A stretch of DNA of 64,000 bases. Source: Anaeramoeba flamelloides. Taxonomy: Eukaryota > Metamonada > Anaeramoebidae. Positions 1 through 10,309 of the stretch are shown here, in pieces. Every line of letters starts with the position of its first letter. The first letter of the stretch is position 1. Below the pieces are notes generated by a model. That model ran no database searches. It worked only from the letters and a program-made list of their open reading frames with translations, and was not told where the DNA came from. Location of the stretch: positions 1,939,001 to 2,003,000 of the forward strand of contig JANTQA010000008.1 in NCBI GenBank assembly GCA_027625915.1, in the 5' to 3' direction. The position numbers and the translations under genes are program-made.

Positions 1-945
1 AAAAGTAGGATTTTAAAAAATCAAAAATGAATTAAAAAAATAACTTCTTGTAAGGATTATACAGTATATGAAAAAAAATGGTAAAGTTTAGTCTATTAGT
101 TGATTGTTCTTCAGGGTTTCTTTTCTTATCACTTCGAAAACTTATTAAGGGTTATACATAATTTGAAAAAATGTTAAAGAATAAATTAGGCTAACTTTTA
201 AATTTTTGGTTTGTTTCTCTCCATCCCAAATATATCCTGATAAAATAAAAAAAAAAAAAAAAAAAAAAAAAAGGAAAATTCCCAATCTAGCCCAAGAAAA
301 TATCCTTAAAGAAAATTCAAAACTAGTTTGCCTTAATTTCAAGATTGATCGTTAAAATTCATTTCCATTTTTTGCTTTCCAAATTTTTTTTAGCTATTAA
401 AATATTGAAGTTTTAATTTTATAAGAAACTTTGATGATAATTATCTTGGAAAAAACCAAGTTTTTCTTGTTTTTTCAAAAATTTTTATCAAAAATAAATT
501 TGAATCAACTCTCAAAACTATAATTTTAAAAATGAGTTTTCTCCAATTATAATTTTTATTTTTTTTTATGAGGTGTTTTTAAATTTTTTGGTTTGAGAAA
601 ATTTTGAATTGAAAAAAATAATTTTGATTAAAATGAAGATAAATTCAGAATAAAAATAACCAATGAGATATTTTTTTCTCATAGATAATAATAAGTTATT
701 ACACTTTTATCATATAAGACAAGGGTAAAAAAAAATGTTTATGTGTGAGTAAGATAAAGATTTACCATATAGGATAAAATGATTTTTTTATTCACACTTT
801 GATCTCAATAAACAAGTGCCAAAAATGATGTCTTGATTTTTTTTAGGTTTTTTTGGATAAACTTGTGTTTTTTTTCAAATTTTCTTAAGAAATCGATTAT
901 TTTTAGATCAAAAAGTCAACTTTTCAATTCCCACACCGAAACGTA

Positions 946-1065
946 TTAACATTTTTTTCGTTTTCTGCTCAATGCTTTATCAGATTTTAATTTTTCTTCA
1001 AATTGATATAAATGTGCTAATTGGGTATCCCTTTTGAATTTAAATTCCTCACGGAAGCAATAAAG
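946..1065 (-). other. Possible terminal exon, unrecognised
   Basis: On the minus strand an AG at 1067-1066 is followed by 39 open codons ending in TAA at 946. The peptide is charged and protein-like: it starts LYCFREEFKFKRD and ends SRKRKKC. It lies downstream of the WD40 gene on the same strand, so it could be a far 3' exon of that gene or a fragment of another. No family is recognised, and the only support is the reading frame plus the acceptor-like AG. Confidence 0.25.
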
Positions 1066-1149
1066 CTATTTTAAAAAAGTGAGTAACAAAAAATTTAAAA
1101 ATAGTGTCTCAAACTTTATGGTTTATTTTTTGAAAGTGTTTTCGTTGCT

Positions 1150-1365
1150 GACAAATTCAAAAAAAATTTTAGTTCAATTTCCATTTTATCAAAAATTTGA
1201 TAACTTTTACTTTTAAAACAGTTCTTGAAAAAGAATATTTCCAAAGAAGAATAATTTTATCAAGTTTGTCCACATTTAAACCCATAAAATACTTTGTTCA
1301 AAGCTAAGGGAAAAAAATTTTACAAAAATGAAGCAAAAAATTTCAATCATTTATTTGAATTTATC
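1150..1365. repeat. Dispersed repeat, copy 1 (partner 35430-35650)
   Basis: This stretch aligns by eye, in the same orientation, with 35430-35650. Shared landmarks run in order: a TTTAGTT/TTGAGTT start, CTTTTACTTTTAAA versus CTTCCACTTTTAAA, AAAATACTTT, and a final AATGA..GCAAAAA.TTTCAA. The copies differ by many substitutions and small indels. No coding capacity is evident, so it is probably an old non-autonomous element. Confidence 0.5.
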
Positions 1366-1443
1366 GCTTTTTTTAAAACTGTTGGATACACTTTTTGACA
1401 ATTACCTAATTCTAAAATAGTTGTTCTTATTTTTTTCAATTCT

Positions 1444-2565
1444 TTAATTGTTGGAGAGGTGGTGTTCGTAAGCAATTACATTTTGGGATAACCAAACAAA
1501 AAAATCATTAAAAATGAAAAAAAAGACATTCAAAAATGAAATAAAGAAAATAAAATGAAATATTTTACATTCGTGTCCTTCAAGTGTTTGTACAATTTCC
1601 TTTGAGTCAAAGTCCCATATATAAACTTTGCTATCTTCAGATCCTGAAACGAGGTAATTCTGTTTTTCGCCCATATATAGGCTATCAAAGATGACTAGCA
1701 ATTTTTCATTTAAGTGCCCCTCGTAGCTTCTCATACAATTCCCATTATAACAGTCCCATAAGCGTATTCTGCTTCCTAAATTCCCCAGAACAAGGTAGAC
1801 GCTATTGGGTGTAAACTGGACAGAGGTGCATGGCTTGTTACTTGCAGGGTTACCTAATGTCTTATAACACTTGATCGTTCTCGAATCCCAAATCCTACAT
1901 AGCCCGTTTAAAGAGCACGTAGTAATCAGGGTATCGTCGTGGCTAAAATCAAGATAGGAGATCGGAGCAGTGTGTCCCGTTATTGTTCGAATGGATCTTT
2001 CAGTCCGAAGATCCCATAGAATTGCTGTTTCGTCGTAGCTAGATGATGCAATAATGTTTTCCTTATTGTTAAAAACTGAACAATAGACATAACTTTTGTG
2101 TTCATTCATTATCCTGACACATTGAGACTGTTTTGAATTTTTTCATGTTTATCAAAGAGTTGAAGAAAAGAAGAGAATCAGAAATAATGGGAATTAACAA
2201 CAAATTGGAAATTGGTTTGTTTGCTTTCGCAGCAGCCACGAAAAAAGTAAAAAACAGAAAAAAAGAAAAAGTTTTTTGTTTGAATGTTTTTTTTTTACAG
2301 TTTCAAGATCCCAAACACGCGTTGTACAATCATCCGAAGAAGTGGCAAAATATCTCCCACATTTTGACCATGAAATATGAGACATTCCACGTGTGTGGCC
2401 ATCAACTAAAGCAACTTGCTTGCCTGTTTTAGTCGACCAAATCCTTCCTGTGAGATCACCAGAACACGAAGCAAGAAATTCGCCGTTTGGTGAAAACGAT
2501 GTACACGAAACACCTTTTTTGTGACCTGATATTTCTAACAGTTTCTTATATTTCAATTTGGACAT
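1444..2565 (-). CDS. WDR5/Swd3-like WD40 protein, two clear exons, last blade unresolved
   Basis: Exon 1 (2565-2299, 89 codons) and exon 2 (2127-1569) are joined by a phase-0 GT..AG intron (2298-2128, 171 bp). Splicing gives ..RVWDLET-SQCVRIMNEHKSYVYC.., which runs without a gap along WDR5. Six WD40 blades are visible, each closing in a RIW/RVW/ILW/RLW/YIW-type tryptophan, with WDR5-like segments such as DGLCRIWD and VSGSEDSKVYIWD. WDR5 is the propeller scaffold of SET1/MLL histone methyltransferases; a WDR5-type role here is inferred from similarity. After EIVQTLEGHE comes a donor-like GTAAAATA at 1568, but no AG follows on this strand until 1442. Unspliced, the frame adds 43 residues, including SQNVIAY (like blade 7 of WDR5), and stops at 1444. 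The seventh blade is therefore decayed, frameshifted or unconventionally spliced. Confidence 0.82.
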
Positions 2566-2794
2566 TTGAAATTAAAAAAAAAAACAAAAAAATAAAACTG
2601 ATTTTGAAATTTAAGTTGAATTTTGGATTTCTCTTATTTTCAAAAAAATCAGACATATTGTAACTTCATTACATTAAGTTTTAGAAACACACTTAATCTG
2701 TTCAAGTGGGAATTTTGAAGTGACAAAACGAATAACTTCTAAAATAAAAGAGTGGATAAACACAACCATATAAGGTTAACAATCCCTAATATTT

Positions 2795-3304
2795 GAAAAT
2801 TTTATTATCTTGTGTCGGGTGTGGTGACTTGTTAATTTGGTTCTTATCTTATCGATCTTATGCTTGGTATGGGTTTTAAAAGTTGTTCAAAATGGTAATT
2901 TTTGAAAATTTATTTTTTTTTTTTTCGAAAATATTAATTGAAGAGTGTAAGAATAAAGAATTGGTCAATGATTAAGAATAAATTTTGATTTTTGGGTTGT
3001 TGAAGAGAATTCTGTTTACTTTTTAGTTGAATAACTGAATGAAAAAAATCTTACATTTCAAAAGCTCCAAAAGCCAAATCTAATTAAAAATTTCAATAAA
3101 AAACCCACAAGTCACATTTTTTATAACTTAAGTTTTGGTATATTAGTCTTACACTCTCAATTCGGATTTTCGAAAAAAAAAAAAATAAATTGTCAAAAAT
3201 TACCATTTTGAACAACTTTTAAAACCCATACCAAGCATAAGATCGATAAGATAAGAACCAAATTAACAAGTCACCACACCCGACACAAAATAATAAAATT
3301 TTCC
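2795..3304. mobile_element. Foldback (MITE-like) element, copy A
   Basis: About 510 bp whose ends are long inverted repeats: roughly 2795-2955 is the reverse complement of 3145-3304 with few mismatches. The arms share TTGTGTCGGGTGTGGTGACT, GGTTCTTATCTTATCGATCT and GTTGTTCAAAATGGTAA. The centre contains AATAAATTTTGATTTTTGGG. No open frame of note, so it is non-autonomous. It resembles copy B (16682-17160) in architecture, size, the central motif and the GGTTCTT.TC in the arms. Confidence 0.7.
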
Positions 3305-3839
3305 AATTTCTTGAATTGTAAACCTTAAGGGACTAACAAACTAAAAAAAATCTAAAAGTAAATTTAATAATAAAATCAAAAAAAATTTACCCAGTCTTGA
3401 AATTGAAAAAGTAAAATAAAAATATGATTATTAAAAAATCAAACTTACCTTAGAAGCTATTTTTAGATATGAATTAGTTTTTTAAAAAGTTTCGTTCTAT
3501 TTTTTGGGTTTTGGAATAGTTCAAAATGCAACCTATTTCTGAATTATTTCGTAAAAATAATAACTTTGAAGAAGAAAGAAATTTTATGACCTGTAAAAAA
3601 TTCTACAAAAATAAACTTTAAAAATGAAACCACTATGTTCATAAATAACCCAGTATCAAAAATCTACTTATTTTCAAAAAAAAATACAATAATTATTTTA
3701 TAATTTAAAAAAATATAATTTTTTGATCCAAAAAACAGACAAAATCAATTTTTTCTTTTTATCAAATCGAAAAAAAACAACCAATCAAAGTAAAATTTGC
3801 CCAAAATACTTTGTTAAAATTTTAAAATTCAACTTATTT

Positions 3840-4400
3840 AATCTAAGGAACTACTTTATAATTTGATGATTTATTATCAATAATTAATCACCCAATCTTA
3901 ATTTATTCAGTGGATTATTAATAACCCAAAGATTACATGTATCAATAGAATTAAATATTATATCTCAATTTTTTAAAGATTTTCAAACAAAAAAACGGAA
4001 TTTAAAAAAATAATTCTAATAATAAAAAAATAATAGATATTCTCAAATAATATATTTTAAGAAGAATAATTCCTTGTTTATACTCTTGAAATTTAAAAAG
4101 GAATATTGCCTTATCTTTAAAATTTTAAGAAATTTCTTAAATATTTGTAAATAAAATAAATAATCAATTTTTTCAGATCTTCAAGATTTCAATATTTGAT
4201 TTATTTAGATTGTATTTTTAAAATAAGATTAAAGTTACAAGATATTAGTTCATAAGGAATCTTATATTTTACTAAAAGAGAGTTTTCTTCAAAAAAATTT
4301 TTTTGGCAATTTTTTTCTTTCTAATTTGATCCAAAAACCAACAAAGAAGGATCAGATCTTTTTAACTGAAAATTTCATTGGGGAAATATGAAATCTATTA
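3840..4400. repeat. Dispersed ~550-bp repeat, copy 1 (partner 33620-34180)
   Basis: Colinear by eye with 33620-34180. Matching landmarks in the same order are: a CAGTG..TT..TAATAACCCAAAGA block, CTCAA..TTT..TTTCAAACAAAAAAA, CCTTGTTTAT, AATTTTTTCAGAT.TTCAAG, and AAGGATCAGATC near the end. Diverged by substitutions and indels. No coding frame, so probably an old inactive transposon or satellite-like unit. Confidence 0.55.
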
Positions 4401-6359
4401 AAATTGATAATCAATCTCTCTAAAGTTGATAAATGAAGTTCTATATTGGGTTTCATTGTCTTCTTATGTAAATAAGAATTCTATTAACTTTTATGAAAAA
4501 AAATAAATAAGAGTTACTAGCCTCTTAAAGATCATGTTTCCATATGAAGTAGGTGAAATAATTTATTTATTTATTGTTAGAAAGGAGTAATCAAAGCAAA
4601 TTTACTAAATAAAAAAGAGAAGAAGAAAAATAATTAAAATATTAAAGTAAAAAAAATATTATATCAATTAAAATAGTTGAAATCTTGGATAAAAATGCTC
4701 TTAAAATAGTTTAGTAATCTCAGTTAAATTAACCCCAGAGAATTTCTTTTATATCAAAATGGGAAAAATTTTTAAAATTCCAACAATTTTTAACATCTTG
4801 TACTTTGAGAGATCTTTGCAAAATGTAATTTTACTATTTCATAATTTCCATTTTAAATCGAGAAAAAGACAATAAATTTTTAAAAGCTGTTCAAATTATT
4901 TTTTTTCCATTTACATTAACTATTTTATATTGTTTTAGACTTGGTATTTGTACTTTATAATGCTGAAAAATAATTTTTTTAAAAATTCTACTTCAAAAAA
5001 CTTATTTGACAATTTTTTTTTTTTGTGGAAATTTTAACTTGAAAATTAATATTTTTTATACTATATCTTAAGAATTAAAATTTTTTTTGAGATATGAATG
5101 GAAAATAAGGCAATAAATCAACTTTATCCCTCTGGGTGGAAACTTAACCTTAAATCATTTTTAATTTAACTTTGTGAAAAAATAAGACCGATTTTTAATT
5201 GGAAAAATCAAGAGAACCTGAAAGATTAAAATTAAAATAATAAAAAGAATAAACAAATTAACATCAAATACTCATTTGGTATATTTTTAATAATTAAATT
5301 AAAAAAATATAATTTGGATCTACTTGATTACAGAAATAAAATTAGTTGTTTTTGAAGTATCAAAAATTAGTCAATTTTTCATCCAATTTTTGAGAGTGGT
5401 ATTGTCAAATGATACAAGTATATTTTGTTATACTCGAAAAAAAAAACATTTAGACACAATTTTCGTTTCTCAATTGTATTTATTAAGATATTACCCATAT
5501 TTCGGTTAATAATTAGTAAAATATTGGAATTTGAAATAAAAATTTTCATTATTATTTTGGGAATGATAATAATGAATCAAACAAGGATTAAAAATTACTA
5601 AAAGATATTTTATGAAAAATTTTATTCTTTGATTAATCGATCCGAATTTTTATTTACTATCAGGTTTCGAAATAAAAATCATTTTTATTTTCAGATATCT
5701 TCAATTTATTTTTGTAGTTCAGACTCATATTGTTTAATTTATAAATATGAATCAATTTTGTTCTAAAAATTAGTATTATATAGTGTTATATCAATAAATT
5801 TAAGACATTTAAAAATAAAAAAAAACATTAAATATTCCTTGTTTCAATTATTCTGAAATATTATGTAATAATTAAAATGTTTGAAACAAACATGTTTTTT
5901 TCTCAGTGATTTCTACTAGTTCCTTTTTTCTTTTTCTTTTTTTTTTTCTGGAGGCTCTTCAACATTCTTTTAGACAAAAAAATTAACACTAATTCAGAAA
6001 AAAAGTGAAAAGTGAAAAAAAAATATAACTATTATATTGTAATGAAAATTTGAAAATGATTTCAAGTTAATTTTTTATTTTGATCTATAATTGTTTAAAA
6101 AATCTATATTATAACCCTAAAACTCAATTTTAAAAATAAAAAATTTATTTTTTTCTTCTTTTTGTTCCCAAACAACAGTTATAACATAATAAAATAGTAT
6201 ACCTATGGCTCTATAAATTGTGATTGTAAAATATTAGATCTTTCAAAAAACTTTTAATTTGAAATTTTTTTTTCAGGAATTTGTTGCTTTTTGTCAGCTG
6301 TGTAATATATATAAAGATTTTGATATCATTAGAGATTTAGGTAATTTTCTATATGATCG
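4401..6359. other. Gene-free A+T-rich stretch
   Basis: I see no convincing gene, RNA or mobile element. A 61-codon open stretch at 5324-5509 starts with TTG, has no splice context and is best taken as chance. Confidence 0.5.
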
Positions 6360-6790
6360 TGTCGTCAAGCGCCGCCAAGTGCCTAGGTTTTCCAGAATTT
6401 AAAAGAATAGAGTAAAATCAAATATTTCACTCAATTCTTATGAATCCTAGAAAACCTAACGACTGCCCAGCATATAGAAATAATGATAAAATCTGGATTT
6501 CTGAATTAAAAAAAAATAATTTTCCGATTATTTTAAATAATAATAATATTAATAATATTATTAATAAACAAAATTAAGAATATTTATTACCTCTAGTAGA
6601 TAATAAAACAATATTTGAATCTTTTAAAAAAATTATAAATTCGTATTTAAGAATTCTGGAAGTGTTTTCAAGTACCTATGTTTTCTTGGAGTTTTCGGTT
6701 TTTTTTCTATCAAGTGTTCTAGGTTTTTTTGACAAATAATCAGAAAACTCAAGAAAACCTTAGCAGTTTTTTTTTCCTTCTAGAAATAAA
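6360..6790. repeat. AAACCT-type inverted-repeat element, copy 1
   Basis: Around 6392-6462 an imperfect hairpin pairs CCTAGGTTTTCCAGAATTT with a later ATCCTAGAAAACCTAA. It encloses AAAGAATAGAGTAAAATC. A second block at 6655-6780 carries GTGTTCTAGGTTTTTTTGA and CAGAAAACTCAAGAAAACC. Both blocks recur at 58023-58475. Between them, 6470-6650 has a coding-like frame (YRNNDKIWISELKKNNF, then one TAA, then LPLVDNKTIFESFKKI), perhaps captured gene or LINE sequence. Confidence 0.45.
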
Positions 6791-8621
6791 AAAAAATTAA
6801 GAAATTTTCTTTTAATTTTAAAAATTAAAAAAAAACTAAAGGCAAATAAGAGGAATTTTAAACTCCTCCCTTAAATTAGAATAAAATAAAAAATTCTTGT
6901 TTTTTTATCAAAAAATAATTTTCCCATATTAATACTAATAAATTTTCTCTATTTCTTGAGAAAAATTTTCAAATTTAATCTTTCATTTGTAAAATTTGTT
7001 TTTATAAATTGAACTTTAATAAATCAATAAAATATTTATATTCTTAAAAAATGTAGATTTCTTTGATCATTTAATATATCAACTTTTTTGATATAAAAAA
7101 AAAAGAAAGAAACAGAAATTTTTCTTTACCTCATGTGACTTTATCTAGTCGACTTGGTTTATTTTATGTATATTGTGCATTTTTAACAATTACAAGGATC
7201 TATATTTATTCGAAATCCAATCAATATAATCATTTCTTTAACTAAATAAATGAATATTTTAATAAAATAGAGGGTGATATATATTAGCGAATTAGAATCA
7301 TATATTTACAGATCAATAAAAAAAAGGAATTCAAAAAAATGAAAAAAATGATCAAGAAAAAATAAAAATTTACTATGTTTAATGATCTTTTATTTAACCT
7401 TTGACAGAATTACTTCCTCCTTAATTCTGTTTTATTTTTATTCTTTATGTAAAAACTTTTTATTGGAAAATTTTTGAGTATCAAATTATTTAATATCTGA
7501 AAGAATTTTCGCAAGGTGTTTTAATTCCTATTTTCATTTTATTCTAATTTTGATATTGGTTTAAACAAAGAAAATATTATATTTTTTGAATATATTTACA
7601 ATAATAAAGATATATGGGATGAATTCTTGTTTGATTTTATAATTATTTAGTTTCAATTATATGAGTACTAAGAATCAATTCTGAATCCCAGTTTGTTATT
7701 TTTTTCTCCCTATTTTCCTTTTCTTTGAGTTGAACTTTTTGAAATTGTTTTTTGATTTTAAGAATTCGATCCTGTTTCTTTAATCTTTGAAATAATATTC
7801 TTTATTTTGGTTAGGTCTGATAAAAATATTTGAAATTAGAATTTTGAAAACAAATTTGGAATAAAAGATTTTGTACCATAACAAAAAATGGGAATTGGGC
7901 CAGAAATAAAAGACAATTTTATTTGAGCTTCATATAAATAAAGAAAAAACAAATCTTGAAAAATCGGCTTTAAATCGATTTTTTTTTTAATTTTGTTTTC
8001 AAAATATTCATTTGGAAAGGTGATCTTTCTTTTTTAGTTAATAAAATGAAAAAAATTATTTAAAATGAACACCATCCCTGGTCCAATTAATTCTTTATTA
8101 TATGACTGATTTCAGTCTTTTGTTTAAAAACATTTCTAGCTCCAAAAATCTAATTTTATAAAACCAAAAATCAAATAGTATAATTTCTTTAAAAAGGTTG
8201 AAAATTTTAAGGTTTCAACTTCAATTTAATTTGTTTCTTTTCTCAAAGAGATCATTGAATGGTATTTTGGCTTTAAAGTTACAGATATATGTTGACACTC
8301 AATAAATATTTTTCCAGTAAGGTTGGAGTAATTTAAATTTTCTAAAAGAGTAAATTAAAAAGACTTGCATAATAGTTTTTAAAATACAGGCCCCAAACTA
8401 TTTAAAAAGACAATAAGAGAAGTAGAAGAAAAATATATTCACTTAAGAACAAGAAAAGAACCCAAATTTCAAGAGACCAACAAAAACATTTTTTAACTTT
8501 TTCTTAATTTCTTGGTTTTTCCTCTCAATTTTTAAATCAATTTTTCATAAAAAAGAAAATACAAAAAATCAATAAGATCAATTTTTGAAGAAATACATAG
8601 TTCACTTTTAGTTTGTAAGAA
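6791..8621. other. Gene-free A+T-rich stretch upstream of the B-box/ankyrin gene
   Basis: I recognise no gene or structured element. The last 200 bases are A-rich before the start codon at 8622 and presumably contain the promoter. No motif can be named with confidence. Confidence 0.45.
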
Positions 8622-10276
8622 ATGGAAAATGAGATTGTGATTCAGGATGATGATTTGAATAATTCTTCATTTAATGACATTTGTGAATTGTGCTATGAAG
8701 AGCAATACAGTTTATATTGCTTTGAATGTAAATTACACATTTGTTCAAAATGTAACGATTCTCTTCACTACAACAATAATCTGAAAACCACACACCAAAT
8801 TAAAACAACAAAGCCTAATAAGCCAAGTAAAATAACTTTTTCTTTTTTGTTAATTATTTTTTTTTGAATTTTTTTTTGTTTTAACATTTTTTGAGAAAAA
8901 ACCTTCTTTTGAATTCACTGTATAAAAAAAAAATATCCTACAATTTGAAAATTAAAGAGAAATTTCACTCCGAGACCCAATTATTAGAAATTAAAGAAGA
9001 ACAAAATGAGATCCAAACAGGATTTGGAAATGATTTTGACAATAATACAATTTTTCCTTTTGATGCTTCCTTGAATGAAAAAGAAAAGAAATCTGAAGAA
9101 AAGGAAAAAACAAAAGACAAAGAAGAGATTGGTGGTGGTGAAAAAATAGAAATAGAAATAGAAAAAGAAAAGGAAAAGAATAAGGAAAATGAAAACGAAA
9201 GTGAAAGTGAAAGTGAAAATGAAAGTGAAAAAGAAAATGAAAAAGAAAAAGAAAAAATAAAAGAAAAATTTAAAAGGAGAATCGAAAAATTAAGAATTAA
9301 ACTCGAAAAAGAAAAAGAAATAAAAAAACAAAAAAAAAGAGAAAAACAAAAAGAAATCCAAAAAGAAAAAGAAAAAGAAAAACAAAGAAGGAGAATCGAA
9401 AAAGAAATGCAAAAAGAAAAGAAAAGACAAGAAAGGCTCATGAGAGAAAAGATCAAGAGAGACAAGAAAAAAAGAGAACAACAACAATTGTTACACATTA
9501 AAAAAAGCCAAGAAATGGAAAGAAAAAGAAAAAGAAGCATTGATCATGAAAAGGAATTAGAAATGGAAAAGGAATTGGAAATGAAAATTGCTAAAGAAAA
9601 CCCAATAAAAAACGTTCAAATTGTAAAAATCTTAAATGAACCTGAGAAAATTAATTTGTATAATATCAATAGCCCGTTTAATAATTGTATTTCAAGGCTC
9701 GGGTGGGTCTGTAGCAAACAAAACTTGATCGAGCCAAATTTGGAAATTATTAAATTCTTCATCAAATATGGATCAAATTGTAATTTGTACACAGGAAAAT
9801 TTCAAAACATTACCCCTTTTCAAGAATATTGTAACAGATACGATGAAGTTAATCAAGAAAGAGAAACAATTTTACAATATTTTTTACAAATTGGCCAGGC
9901 GGATTTATTTATAAAAAATAATCACAGCAAGAATGCGCTTTATTATTTATCTAAAAAAAGAAATTCCACAAAAATTGTTAGAGATTTATTATTATCGTTT
10001 TTAACGAAAAAAAGTAGCAAATATATCAATGATCTGAAGGAATATGATTTTAATAAGACTTCGTTTCTTAAAAAAAGACTATCAAAAAAAAAGATTGCCA
10101 AGTTTTATTTTTTGCCATTATTAGTTTTCACTTTACTAAAAAATGCAAAGTATGAATCATTGTACCGATTATTGGATGAATACCAGCAGATGGATCAAGA
10201 AGATTTTTCAAAATATTTTTATAAAAATCAACAAAAAAATAATAATGATAATCAGAAAAATGACAACAACAACAAC

Positions 10277-10309
<33 letters not shown>

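Noticed and set aside
2133-2432. 99-codon plus-strand open frame
   Set aside because: Lies across the WD40 gene intron and antisense exon; no protein features of its own.
5324-5509. 61-codon open frame as a small gene
   Set aside because: Starts with TTG, no splice sites, no family signature, and chance-length for this composition.
8965-9540. 191-codon minus-strand open frame of Ser/Phe/Leu
   Set aside because: It is the complement of the Glu/Lys coding repeats of the B-box/ankyrin gene and low complexity only.
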